Assembly: GCF_014280875.1 (NCBI RefSeq)
Contig: NZ_JACLAL010000002.1
Coordinates: forward strand, 124,001-188,000
Direction: 5' to 3'
Origin: Paenirhizobium daejeonense
Lineage (GTDB): Bacteria; Pseudomonadota; Alphaproteobacteria; Rhizobiales; Rhizobiaceae
Length of the DNA stretch: 64,000 bases
The notes beneath the pieces were generated by a model. That model saw only the letters and a list, made by a program, of their open reading frames with translations. It was not told the origin of the DNA and made no database searches. A program made the translations under genes and the position numbers. Each line of letters begins with the position of its first letter. Within the stretch, counting starts at the first letter, position 1. Below are positions 48,201 through 55,465 of the stretch, piece after piece.

Positions 48201-48318
48201 GCTGCTCGCCGATGTCGCCCGCACCGACCGCGACAAGAGCGTCACGCAGTCCTACCTGACCTCGGATACGGGCAAGGTCTACACCATGCTCGCCCACGCC
48301 GCCGGACGCTTCAGCTAA
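42262..48318 (+). CDS. Giant membrane-anchored coiled-coil protein, GPR (growth pole ring)-like
   Basis: A 2018-residue protein. Order: acidic N terminus (1-35); Pro/Ala-rich linker (36-95); two membrane helices (about 113-132 and 149-171); a huge helical region (about 180-1780) built of SLxxRxxEIxxxLxxGxxxLxxxLxxR-type repeats resembling apolipoprotein-like coiled coil; a Pro/Ala-rich linker (about 1793-1900); and a conserved C-terminal domain from about 1905 (VESLNSLSVDIARAIDHDAS ... VYTMLAHAAGRFS). Size, topology and context match the Agrobacterium growth pole ring protein, which organises polar peptidoglycan growth. Residues 634-809 are four near-identical 44-residue repeats. The ATG has GAGG upstream. 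Confidence 0.82.
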   Translation: MANNKTVESIDDSAFQALEAALRIDFDEEEKPASKTRPTPHAPEAKVSESNTPRPAAAQKQAERRSARAGELAPEPAPKAPSFEPANDASRRSPAAIMKSLEGASMRSAIRNAAIVSALWVIAAIGLSQLLYGSQIWQAPTVADVVAMPGVVAIVIGTIIPVLLFFAFAIMMARAHDLRNAARSMAEVALRLAEPETIASERIMTVGQAVRREVSAMNEGIERTIARATELETLVHSEVSALERSYTDNELRVRGLVHELGSERDAIVNHAERIRTSIVGAHEQLKEELSLATEEISVRLATSGEAFASLIDTRAAALMEKSDQAASAIGTLLAAKTENLVQTLSASGISLASEFDTRLNQLTGTLAERGRELLGEFETRASSLDANTEKLNAALSERARQLNETLVERTREIAEKLTTGEQGITNSLGDALAKLNASLDEKGQTFRQSLQSSVDDAIVDLDLRSGLFEDRLEATIGQVNTAFDERVAEFASAFDQRAGSLDSKLMESLARINETVSGGSEAIDGILSSSIDRLGSTITDQSFALATAVGTGQELIDSALANRAQEIADAMSARAQALTESLENAQRRIDAVMEERGGALYNALADNQSRFDETLASRAETIINALSGNQDRFAETLDTKSREIAQTLAEGQARLDETFDGRAEAIGLALSLNHDQLSETLEARSREIAQTLADGQARLDETFDGRAEAIGLALSLNHDQIAETLETRSREIAQTLSEGHARLDETFDGRAEAIGLALSLNHDQIAETLETRSREIAQTLAEGHARLDETFDGRAEAIGLALSLNHDQIAETLETRSREIVQSMSEVKASLDESLDARSREIARTLSEGQARLDETLDGRATAFVESISGTETRLAETLDRRTSAIVETVAEADRRLEATFADKAETIRAAYGEQQEQLDMALASHTSYLSSTLEEAGNHIEKALGEGSGRIGQALNTVLTDIGQTLSSGISDIDGKLSDTHERIRSTLDDRSNAINLALNDARNQLESTLTEHGASLGASLAASAGMLEMTLEQREEALRRSIDESGKALDERLRGTAQSLVGQIGNVAGEITRTAEDFSGRVEQSVGGMSTRLDETSARIETSLGTLEDRIRNGLDGVDTRVADAGEIFAAKLAEKVSDIEKVGTEAAERVSRILEEGTNLVAQTFEGRTAQIDERLSTMDRALNIGLDNVNRTIEGKAAGLATTLRGAVSDAARELDAEAQRSVDLLNQSGQQFAERIGERSAELSRAVEERSEDLANRIAETQSRLAGQAASVAQTFSEAGDIIANKVAEAETLVSSQIQALSGTLSEAGNTLETRAAAIREALAGNTEELAQTMNTVDKALEARGNSIRAVLDERTRELNSMLAGRSAELSRLIDEKATPVIAEYAETGRAAAERITEAARISAERLRSENEAVVAAISERADKAVEALGTAESSIAESAGRLIQRLGESNTGLAGMIEQVATNIVAADSQLGQTTERFAEASSKAADLISTSSRLLDGKLERLSSISDDTLSQVTAIVGRFSDHSKVLGQASDLLSAAQSNLVGTLEDRQQALRDLAVGLVKRSEEIETTMQGLTNMVESAFERAEQRSGQVAGNLRQSIQMSFADIGKILSETEKQANATAGSMRNALLSAGEEANQSIEKTLSEAEKRSADLADRLRGGLTASLSDVDKLLGEAGRKSDGAANHLREALRQSVEEAVSRFAGATDEIRRSAQDIRKELDLTRSELKRGAFDLPEEAKESAAAMRRAVSEQIKALQDISQLVGRSTQSLEISEPVARRLAEARPAEQPRRAATPTPAPQPAPVPAPAPVQAPVQARATEPLGLRGSLNATQAPVPAPAPAPAARQETGGWISDLLRGASRDEEHGMAAQQPARPAAPARPVEQPPIQQRQADNRNPRHMVESLNSLSVDIARAIDHDASVELWRRYQRGERDVFTRRLYTLKGQQTFDEIKRKYDREPEFRTAVDRYINDFEKLLADVARTDRDKSVTQSYLTSDTGKVYTMLAHAAGRFS
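44161..44688 (+). repeat. Four tandem 132-bp coding repeats inside the GPR-like gene
   Basis: Units begin at 44161, 44293, 44425 and 44557, each 44 codons, and share the core RLDETFDGRAEAIGLALSLN plus REIAQTL. A fifth, diverging partial unit begins at 44689. Nucleotide identity is high between copies, so recent duplication or recombinational homogenisation is likely and copy number may vary between strains. Confidence 0.88.
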
Positions 48319-48352
48319 GCCGCTGACACCAGCAAAGGCAGAGATAGACAAC

Positions 48353-48391
48353 AAAGCCCCCGGAGCCAGTCAGGTTCCGGGGCTTTTCTTT
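48353..48391 (+). terminator. Rho-independent terminator after the GPR-like gene
   Basis: AAAGCCCCCGGA pairs with TCCGGGGCTTT (one bulged C) and is followed by TTCTTTT. Confidence 0.8.
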
Positions 48392-48552
48392 TGGTCGTCA
48401 GGTCGAGATGGAGCGCAAGCGGCTGACATGCTCGCTACGCGGCTGTAGCGAGAAGACCCAACCTCACCCGCGCCCAGCCGACTTGACTGGCTTCCGTCGA
48501 TAAAGTCTCTCTTCCCGGGAAGTTCCAGCCATCACGGCACGGGAGGGGCGCA

Positions 48553-49170
48553 TTGCCGACATCTCTGGAAATTTTCGAGAAGTATCGATCAGCCCTTGTA
48601 TCAAGACCGTTGTCGGCGGTCTGGCGAGGTCATGGTTCGGCAATTTTCCTGGAGTTCGGCCGCTTGTCTCCCCGGGTGAGACGCGACGGTGCTGCCGGAA
48701 AATCGCAGGGTGAACTCACAGTCATGATCGAGTGGAGCTGGCGGATTGAAGGTGAAGACGAGATCCTGTGCGGAAGCTGGAGCGAAGAACAAGTTTGGGA
48801 AGAGGTGTTGAAGTCACTTTTCGGTCGCCGGATTGAGGATGTTTCCTTATTCGGGCGACTTCCGGAACTCTCGATCGCGTTGGCTGGTGGACTTTTCGTG
48901 GCGTCCTTTATGACCGCCGATGGTCAGCCCCAGTGGACCATATTTGATCATCGCTCCGAGCTGCAGATGTCCCGCTTGATCGAAGTTCGCGATGGCGGAG
49001 TTTGTGAAAACCTAGAAACGAAAAACACTCCAGCCGAACTGGCCCCGATTCCAAAGTCGCCTGAATCTTCATTCAATACCGTTATTTGGAAGGCACTTCG
49101 GCACGCGTCGAGTTTTCCTCAATGCTGCCAGTGCGTGACCTCGATGAGCGCGTCACCCCGCCTCACCTGA
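48553..49170 (+). CDS. Hypothetical protein, possibly acquired
   Basis: A 205-residue soluble protein. It starts with TTG at 48553, four bases after GGGAGGGG, an unusually strong ribosome site. Visible features are VMIEWSWRIEGEDEILCGSWSEEQ, a hydrophobic LPELSIALAGGLFVASFMTADGQPQWTIFDH stretch and a polar tail. Codon use is richer in A and T than in neighbours, which hints at transfer. The pattern of a W..E....GS.S....... GRLPEL.. SF....G.P.W.. protein resembles families of small orphan proteins, but I cannot name one. It converges on the Mla operon. The last 30 residues are low quality and the true end may be disturbed. Confidence 0.6.
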   Translation: MPTSLEIFEKYRSALVSRPLSAVWRGHGSAIFLEFGRLSPRVRRDGAAGKSQGELTVMIEWSWRIEGEDEILCGSWSEEQVWEEVLKSLFGRRIEDVSLFGRLPELSIALAGGLFVASFMTADGQPQWTIFDHRSELQMSRLIEVRDGGVCENLETKNTPAELAPIPKSPESSFNTVIWKALRHASSFPQCCQCVTSMSASPRLT

Positions 49171-49276
49171 CCTTGGAGGCGAGCAAGCTCTGGCGCAGTA
49201 TTCAAAACCACGCCGGTCTAGACCGCCATCATTTCATGAAGTTGCCCCCCGAAGGTCAGCACGGGCGTTTCGCCAA

Positions 49277-49897
49277 TCAGAGCTGCGTCAGCGTCCAGTC
49301 AATGATCTCCGTGGTCACCTGACCGAAGGCGCGATCCATCGCGCGGATGTAAACGTCATTGGTCGAGCCGCCGGTCGGCACCGATGCGCTGAACGCTCGT
49401 TGGGCCTTGACTGTGCCGTTGCGGTCGTTGAGCAGCTTGGCCGAAATCTCGACCACCGCGCGGTCACTGCCGCTGGCGTCGATCTCGAAGGCGCGAATGT
49501 CGGTGATCAGTTGATAGTCGATGGCAAGCCCCTGCCCGGGCGTTCCGACGCCACCGAGCTTGCCGGTGTTCTCGAAGGCTTCCACGAGCTTCGACTGCAC
49601 CATGCGGCTCAGCTTGTCGCTCCACTGGGCATTGGAGAGATAACGGATTTCGGATCGCGAGACACGAACCAGCACTTGTTCGCTGTCGACCGCCTTGAGG
49701 GCAGAGGGGTCCGCGACCAGCAATTGCCTGTTGCGCGCCGAAGCAAATGTTTCGCTCTTCGGTGACGCCGACAGATCGAACGTGTCGTTCTTCGCCGCCG
49801 AACTGCAGGAGCTGAGCCCGCCCATGGCAACCGGCAGGACGATCGCCGCTGCAAGAAGCCCGATCCATCGACGCGCCACCGTACCGCATACCATCAT
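49277..49897 (-). CDS. Mla-type auxiliary lipoprotein (ABC-type transport auxiliary, PqiC-like)
   Basis: A 206-residue lipoprotein with signal peptide and lipobox GLSSC. The mature part fits the ABC-transport auxiliary lipoprotein family (DLSA, QLLVADPSALKAVDSEQVLVRVS, IRYLSNAQWSDKLSRMVQSKLVEAFENTG, VVEISAKLLND, then TTEIIDWTL at the end). It is last in the mlaE-mlaF-mlaD-lipoprotein operon and probably links the transport complex to the outer membrane. The ATG at 49897 with an AAAGGA region upstream gives the signal peptide; a frame extension overlaps mlaD. Confidence 0.85.
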   Translation of the reverse strand: MMVCGTVARRWIGLLAAAIVLPVAMGGLSSCSSAAKNDTFDLSASPKSETFASARNRQLLVADPSALKAVDSEQVLVRVSRSEIRYLSNAQWSDKLSRMVQSKLVEAFENTGKLGGVGTPGQGLAIDYQLITDIRAFEIDASGSDRAVVEISAKLLNDRNGTVKAQRAFSASVPTGGSTNDVYIRAMDRAFGQVTTEIIDWTLTQL

Positions 49898-49929
49898 GTC
49901 AGCCCTGTCCTTTTGGCCTTCGATCATCA

Positions 49930-51300
49930 TTATCGCCGAGTCCGTCCGTCATATTGCTTGACGTTTTCACCGCCGAAAATCAACCGCTGCGGGTCGCGAT
50001 CGAAGTTGGTGATCGCGTCGTTGAGGTCACGCATGGTCTGCCGCGTATCGGTGACGAGCGACTGGATATCCCTGAGGCCGCCATTGGAAAAACGAGCGAG
50101 ATTGTCGGCGATCGGAGTGATCCGTGCATTTAGGTTTTCAGCCATGACGCGAATGGACTCCAGCGTCTTGCGTGCTTCGGCCGTCAGCGAACTCGTGTCG
50201 TCCGAACCGAGAATGCCGTCGACCTTCTTAAGGATACCGTCAACCCGCTCGGAAGCATTGTTCAGCTTGTTGGCGAGCTGGGTGAAATCGGTGATCGCCT
50301 GATCGATGTCCTGCCGACGGTTGGTGACGCTCTGGCTGAGATCCTTGAAGCCGGAAATGGCAGTGCGCGCGTCCGCAGCCGCCACGGAAACATCATCCAC
50401 GACCCGTCCCACCTTCTGGGTGTCGATCGCATCGACCAGCGCGGTGACTTTCGTCAGCGTCTGGTCTGCATGCACCCCGAACTGCTGGAAGGTCGACGCG
50501 GTCTCCTTGAAGCCGTCGATCGCCGGCGCAATCTTCTTGGATGCCTCGGCAAAATTGGCGGTCGCTTCCTGCGTATTGGTCAGGATCTTGTCGATCTTTT
50601 CTGAATTGAGCGACCTGAACAGGTCCTCGGCTGCGGAAAGTGTCGAGTCGAGCCGTCCCGAGAGACCGGACACGGAGGTGGACAACGCGCTGACGCTCTC
50701 CAGGAACTTGTCGATGCCATCGGCATTGTCGGCAAGCGCCTTGGAGAAGGTCTCCGCATTCTTCACCGTATTGGTGAGCGGCACTCGCGAATCCTCGATG
50801 AAACCCTGCAATTCGCCGATAGCGCCATTTGCCCGCTGCAGGATCTTGTCCGCTGTCGCAAGCAGGTTGGTCACACTCGACTGGTCGGCGATGAGGACGG
50901 CCGGTTCACCGGTCGCGATCGCTTTCTCCAGAATATTCTCGCCGCCAGCATTGCCGCCGGAAAGCTCGATATAGGCGGCGCCGGTCAACCCCTGGATTTC
51001 AAGCACGGCCTTAGTGGAACTGGAAACTGGTGCATCGGCCCGCACCTCGGTGAAGGCGACGGAGAATTGTGGGTCATCCTTGTCGATGTAGAGATTGCGC
51101 ACGGAGCCGACCGCGATACCGTTGAACCGGACGGGCGAGCCGATACTCAAACCATTTGCCGAGCCGGGAATCCGGATGGCAAGCGGCGCAACCGGACCGC
51201 CGCGACCATATTCCGCCATCCAGTAGACGAAACCGAACGCCGCCGCGATGACGAGCACTGTGAAAAAGCCGACGATGGCATAATTGGCTCTGGTTTCCAT
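49930..51300 (-). CDS. mlaD: MlaD-type MCE-domain lipid transport protein
   Basis: A 456-residue protein with an N-terminal membrane anchor (about 8-28), one MCE/MlaD domain (about 40-120, beginning VAPLAIRIPGSANGLSIGSPVRFNGIAVGSV) and a long C-terminal helical region (about 150-430) with coiled-coil repeats. It binds phospholipid in the periplasm and receives it from, or passes it to, the MlaFE ATPase-permease. Single-MCE proteins of this length are typical of rhizobial Mla systems. It starts 3 bp after mlaF. Confidence 0.9.
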   Translation of the reverse strand: METRANYAIVGFFTVLVIAAAFGFVYWMAEYGRGGPVAPLAIRIPGSANGLSIGSPVRFNGIAVGSVRNLYIDKDDPQFSVAFTEVRADAPVSSSTKAVLEIQGLTGAAYIELSGGNAGGENILEKAIATGEPAVLIADQSSVTNLLATADKILQRANGAIGELQGFIEDSRVPLTNTVKNAETFSKALADNADGIDKFLESVSALSTSVSGLSGRLDSTLSAAEDLFRSLNSEKIDKILTNTQEATANFAEASKKIAPAIDGFKETASTFQQFGVHADQTLTKVTALVDAIDTQKVGRVVDDVSVAAADARTAISGFKDLSQSVTNRRQDIDQAITDFTQLANKLNNASERVDGILKKVDGILGSDDTSSLTAEARKTLESIRVMAENLNARITPIADNLARFSNGGLRDIQSLVTDTRQTMRDLNDAITNFDRDPQRLIFGGENVKQYDGRTRR

Positions 51301-51303
51301 AGG

Positions 51304-52125
51304 TCAGTCACTCACCGGATTTTGAGCCGGGGCTGCCGGCCTCTCAATGGAACGGGCGCGCTTGCCCCTGAAATACGACCTCACCCATGCATCGTCGCAG
51401 GCAAGCATATCGTCTAAGCTTCCCTCGACCAAGACCCGCTTCTGGCCCAGCACGGCGATGCGGTCACAGACTGAAAACAGGCTGTCGAGGTCGTGGGTCA
51501 CCATATAGACGGTGAGGCCAAGCGTATCGCGAAGCCGCGCGATCAGTTCGTCGAACTCGGCGGCACCGATCGGATCGAGACCAGATGTCGGTTCGTCGAG
51601 GAAAAGCAGGTCGGGATCGAGCGCAAGCGCACGCGCGAGTGCCGCTCGCTTGATCATGCCGCCGGAAAGCTCGGATGGATACTTGTCCGCCGCATCAGCA
51701 TCGAGACCTACCAGTTCGATCTTCAGATAGGCGAGTTCATCCATCAGCCACTTCGGCAGATCAAGATATTCGCGCATCGGCAACTGGATGTTTTCCTTGA
51801 CCGTCAAGGCGGAAAAGAGCGCGCCGTGCTGGAAAAGCACACCAAGACGCGTATCGAGCGTCACACGCTCGGCCTCTGACACCTTGTCATAATCCGCCCC
51901 GAGGATCTCGATCGTGCCGGAGCGCCGCGGCAGGAGCCGTAACACCGTACGCATCAGCACAGACTTTCCGGCGCCGGAGGCCCCGACGAAACCGAGAATC
52001 TCTCCACGGTAGATATCGAGATTGAGGTGATCGAGCACGACCTTCTCGCCGAAAGCTACCGTCAGGTTGCGCACGGAGAGTACCGCTTCGCGTTCCTGTG
52101 TGACGGGGGGACTATCTGCCATCAT
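51304..52125 (-). CDS. mlaF: MlaF-type ABC ATPase
   Basis: A 273-residue ABC ATPase energising phospholipid transport. Walker A GASGAGKS is at 48-55; signature LSGGM in SELSGGMIKRAALARAL; Walker B LLFLDEPTSGLDPIG; H-loop in YMVTHDLDSLF. Mla ATPases carry the same DEPTSGLDPIGA phrase. It lies between mlaE and mlaD with gaps of 7 and 3 bp. Confidence 0.93.
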   Translation of the reverse strand: MMADSPPVTQEREAVLSVRNLTVAFGEKVVLDHLNLDIYRGEILGFVGASGAGKSVLMRTVLRLLPRRSGTIEILGADYDKVSEAERVTLDTRLGVLFQHGALFSALTVKENIQLPMREYLDLPKWLMDELAYLKIELVGLDADAADKYPSELSGGMIKRAALARALALDPDLLFLDEPTSGLDPIGAAEFDELIARLRDTLGLTVYMVTHDLDSLFSVCDRIAVLGQKRVLVEGSLDDMLACDDAWVRSYFRGKRARSIERPAAPAQNPVSD

Positions 52126-52132
52126 CCCCTCC

Positions 52133-53311
52133 TCAAAAATCGATCGCTGCGTAGAACATGGCGAAAAGCCCGTCCACGAGGATGACGACGAAGATTGATT
52201 TCACCACCGCGGCCGTGACGTGCTGGCCGAGCGATTCGGCGCTGCCACCGACCTTCATGCCTTCCACCGCCGAAACGATGCCGATGATAAGCGCCATGAA
52301 CGGCGCCTTGATCATGCCCGACGCGATGGTCGAATAATCGACCGCATCATGCAAGCGCGTGGTGAAGACATCGAAGGTGATGCCGGAATAGGCCCAGGCA
52401 ACAACGGCAGCACCATAAAGGGCCGCAAAATTGGCGACGATGGTCAGAAGCGGCAGCGCGATTGTCAGCGCAACGAGCCGCGGAAACACCAGCACACCGA
52501 TCGGATTGAGACCGATGACCTTCAGCGCATCGATTTCCTCGCGCATCTTCATCGAGCCTATCTCGGCGGTGATAGCGCTGCCGGAACGGCCCGCGATCAT
52601 GATGGCCGTCAAGAGTACGCCGATTTCGCGTAATTGCAGGATGCCGACAAGATCGACGACAAAGACTTCCGCACCAAAATAGCGGAGTTGGAATGCGCCC
52701 TGCTGGGCGATGATCGCGCCGATCAGGAAAGACATGAGCACGATGATAGGAACAGCCCGCACACCCATGTGATCCAGCTGGTTGACCACTGAGGCGGGAG
52801 AAACGCCGCTACCGCGACCAAGCTTGGTCTGCGCGCCGCGCACCGCCGAGCCCAGCACGAACATCATGGCCACGAAATCCTGCCATAGATCGACCACCGT
52901 CTCGCCAATAGGACTGAAGATACGCTGGAAGAGCGGACCTTTGACGTCGTTCTGGCTCGGCTCGTTCACTTTCTCCGGCATTGCGGCAATGAGTTCCCGC
53001 ATGGCTTCGCTTCCGCCCGTCAAGGCGACGGAAACGCCTTCCGCGTGCTGCCTGGCGACAAACCGCCGGATGAGCCATGCACCCGCCGTATCCATGGCGG
53101 ATACCTGTGAAATATCAATTTCAACGATGCTTTTCTCGCCATCGGCAAGCCGGCCGGCATTGTGCAACATCGCGCCGAGACTGTTGTTACGCCATATGCC
53201 GCGCAACTCAAGCCGCCGCCCTGCCCTGTCGGGCAGATCGTGGACCTCAAAAGACGCGTTTTCTGGATTAACCGGCTTCACTATCCCGACGACTTCTACG
53301 CTTTTGGCCAT
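52133..53311 (-). CDS. mlaE: MlaE permease with N-terminal STAS domain
   Basis: A 392-residue protein. Residues about 25-120 form a STAS domain (IVEIDISQVSAMDTAGAWLIRR), as in the separate E. coli MlaB. After a linker, residues about 140-392 are the MlaE permease with five to six helices and the family phrases GVRAVPIIVLMSFLIGAII, ELGPVL-equivalent QLREIGVLLTAIMIAGRSGSAITAEIGSMK and VKSIFVVILVDGLFAMFY. MlaB and MlaE are fused here. I choose ATG 53311 with GGCGAG upstream over a GTG two codons earlier. First gene of the operon. Confidence 0.9.
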   Translation of the reverse strand: MAKSVEVVGIVKPVNPENASFEVHDLPDRAGRRLELRGIWRNNSLGAMLHNAGRLADGEKSIVEIDISQVSAMDTAGAWLIRRFVARQHAEGVSVALTGGSEAMRELIAAMPEKVNEPSQNDVKGPLFQRIFSPIGETVVDLWQDFVAMMFVLGSAVRGAQTKLGRGSGVSPASVVNQLDHMGVRAVPIIVLMSFLIGAIIAQQGAFQLRYFGAEVFVVDLVGILQLREIGVLLTAIMIAGRSGSAITAEIGSMKMREEIDALKVIGLNPIGVLVFPRLVALTIALPLLTIVANFAALYGAAVVAWAYSGITFDVFTTRLHDAVDYSTIASGMIKAPFMALIIGIVSAVEGMKVGGSAESLGQHVTAAVVKSIFVVILVDGLFAMFYAAIDF

Positions 53312-53465
53312 GCGCACTCGCCGGTGACGGCCGCCTGCGCGAAACTCGAATTCCGTGCAGTATAGCCAGACCGCTGGAGGATGAAATCCTTAACCGGCGT
53401 TAAAGATTGCAAAATTCGGCGAAGCCACAATAAAAACCGATAATGTCTGCCTTTGGGCCGTGGCC

Positions 53466-54326
53466 TCACGCCGCGCGAATGTCCTCGTCGGCTTCCTGCT
53501 TGATCGAAGCAAGCGTCAGCGGCACCGGAGCCATGACAAGCCGTCCTGCAGGCTTGGCCGCGCCCACAAGATGGCCCCAGTTGATCAGTTCGAATCGGCC
53601 ATCGGGATGTTCGGCGATTGCCGTGCAGCTTTCCACCCAGTCACCGGTGTTGATGTAGTGGATGCCGTCAATATCCTCCATGACGGCATGATGGATGTGA
53701 CCACAGATCACGCCATCGACCTCGTTACGCCTCGCTTCCTCGGCAACCACCCGCTGGAACTCACCGATAAAGTTGACCGCCTGCTTCACCTGTTGCTTGG
53801 CCCAGGAGGAGAACGACCAGTAGGGCATCCCCAGCCGGCGCCGAAATCCGGCAAGCAGGAAGTTGATCGCAATAGCTGTGTCATAGGCCCAGTCGCCAAG
53901 ATAGGCGAGCAGCCGCGCATTGCGCACCACGACGTCGAATTCGTCCCCGTGCAGGACCAGATATTTCCTGCCGTCGGCGGTCTCGTGGATCATGCGCTCG
54001 GCGACTTCGATGCCGCCGAAATGGGTGCCCGGAAAACCCCTCAGGAATTCGTCATGATTACCAGGAATGTAGACGATACGCGTCCCCTTGCGCGCCTTGC
54101 GCAAGAGCTTCTGCACGACGTCGTTGCAATCCTGCGGCCAGTACCAGCTTCGCTTCAGCCGCCAGCCATCAACGATATCGCCGACGAGAAAAATCGTGTC
54201 GGCCTCGTGTGTCCGTAGAAAATCGAGAAGAAAGTCGGTCTTCGCCGCCTTTGAACCCAGATGTACATCGGAAATGAAAAGGGTTCTGAAATGCCGCGTA
54301 TCCGTCTGCCCACTCACGGTCGCCAT
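53466..54326 (-). CDS. LpxH-like metallophosphoesterase (UDP-2,3-diacylglucosamine diphosphatase)
   Basis: A 286-residue calcineurin-like phosphoesterase. Metal motifs are ISDVHLGS (D20, H22), GDIVDGW (D50), PGNHDEFL, LHGDEFD and CGHIHHAVM, in the order of LpxH. LpxH removes UMP from UDP-diacylglucosamine in lipid A synthesis. Rhizobial homologues are annotated this way; the insertion after the HGDEFD motif (SSWAKQQVKQAV) is longer than in enterobacterial LpxH. It is upstream of the mla operon in the same direction, with a 154-bp gap. Confidence 0.82.
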   Translation of the reverse strand: MATVSGQTDTRHFRTLFISDVHLGSKAAKTDFLLDFLRTHEADTIFLVGDIVDGWRLKRSWYWPQDCNDVVQKLLRKARKGTRIVYIPGNHDEFLRGFPGTHFGGIEVAERMIHETADGRKYLVLHGDEFDVVVRNARLLAYLGDWAYDTAIAINFLLAGFRRRLGMPYWSFSSWAKQQVKQAVNFIGEFQRVVAEEARRNEVDGVICGHIHHAVMEDIDGIHYINTGDWVESCTAIAEHPDGRFELINWGHLVGAAKPAGRLVMAPVPLTLASIKQEADEDIRAA

Positions 54327-54494
54327 CCTCTTGATCTCGCCTCATGAAACCATGACTGGCTCAAACCAGACTCGTGTTTCAGGAAGATGACACGCAGGGG
54401 ATATGCCGTTTTCAGCGGAAAGATCCGGGCAAGAATGGCCGGAAACGGCCTTTGGGCACACAACGGTCACCGATACCCGAGACCGTCGGGCGGT

Positions 54495-55115
54495 TTACGC
54501 CAGCTCGGGCAGTCGGTGCCGGGAGAGAAGCCCGGCCTCCTCCCGCTCCACCCCTAGCGACACAAGAACAAGCTCGGCAACCTCGCTGCCGGCATCCCGC
54601 CAGGTCTTGTAGCCCTCCTGCACCAGCATCATGCCGGAAAGCGTCGCGCCGCCGATGATCGCCAACGCCGAATTGGCCTGTTCATGCCGGATCGCATAGC
54701 GGCCATTCTCTATCCCGAGCCTGAGGTCCTCGCCGGATGTGCCGGCAAGCAGGCCCTGAAGCGTGCGGTTGCTGAAACCGAAATGCACCATGAACCGGCC
54801 CCATTGCGGCTCTTCATGCGATCTGCGGATGAAAAGCCGAATGCCGCAGGCCAGCCGCAATGGCGGATCGTTGATCGCCTCCAGATTGCCGCGCACCTTG
54901 AGCAGCATCTCGCTCGCCAGATCCCCCGCGATATCCTCGAACAGCCTGCCTGGGTCCGGTATGGCGTTATAGACGGTTCCACGCGCGACACCCGCCTCCT
55001 CTGCAAGCTCGCTGATCGTCACCCGATCAGAACCTTTGCTGGAAAAAAGCCGCATGGCGGCATCGTAGATACGGCATTTTACATTTGGCACGTGAAGATG
55101 ATCTCCGTGGTCCAT
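54495..55115 (-). CDS. TetR-family transcription regulator
   Basis: A 206-residue repressor. The N-terminal helix-turn-helix is VTISELAEEAGVARGTVYNAIPDPGRLFEDI in a canonical TetR layout, preceded by IYDAAMRLFSSKGSD. The C-terminal ligand domain is helical. The ATG at 55115 begins the TetR domain cleanly; a GTG at 55160 is also in frame. It is divergent from the lipoprotein gene at 55466, and a perfect palindrome in that promoter is its likely operator. Confidence 0.88.
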   Translation of the reverse strand: MDHGDHLHVPNVKCRIYDAAMRLFSSKGSDRVTISELAEEAGVARGTVYNAIPDPGRLFEDIAGDLASEMLLKVRGNLEAINDPPLRLACGIRLFIRRSHEEPQWGRFMVHFGFSNRTLQGLLAGTSGEDLRLGIENGRYAIRHEQANSALAIIGGATLSGMMLVQEGYKTWRDAGSEVAELVLVSLGVEREEAGLLSRHRLPELA

Positions 55116-55352
55116 CCGTCGGCCCGAAATCGTCCGACATTCATTCCCGTTGCCAAACACATTTCAATCATCCTGATTCCGATTGTGAGAAACGACCGGT
55201 AAACACATGAATCCGGACGAAGTTCCCTATTCTTCGCGTGAACGCAACCCATCGGAAACGGCAATCCGAATATCAGATTCCCACCCTTGGACGCCAGATC
55301 ATTCACCTCGAAACGGCCAGCTTCATCTACCTGCGGCAAACGGACAAAACTG

Positions 55353-55381
55353 TTGACTTTTGAACACATGTGTTCAATCTA
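55353..55381 (+). promoter_or_regulatory. Promoter with an 18-bp palindromic operator in the spacer
   Basis: A -35 box TTGACT (55353-55358) and a -10-like AATCTA (55376-55381) are separated by 17 bases. Between them, and touching the -10, lies TTGAACACATGTGTTCAA (55360-55377), a perfect 9+9 inverted repeat. A bound TetR dimer would block RNA polymerase. It drives the 50-residue lipoprotein gene 85 bp downstream and may also act on the divergent tetR gene. Confidence 0.65.
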
Positions 55382-55465
55382 GATCGAAATTGCCTTTCTC
55401 ATCAACATCTCGTCCACGGGCCATGAGAAACCATCCTCCCGGAAGGCCCGACAAGGAGAAATTCC

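Noticed and set aside
45586-48354. 922-residue open frame antisense to the GPR-like gene
   Set aside because: Its composition simply mirrors the GC-rich, repetitive codons of the sense gene, it has no ribosome site and its motifs are low complexity. The sense protein explains the region fully.
54327-54494. Gene or operator between tetR and the LpxH-like gene
   Set aside because: Only a short weak hairpin and no ribosome-site-linked frame are seen.
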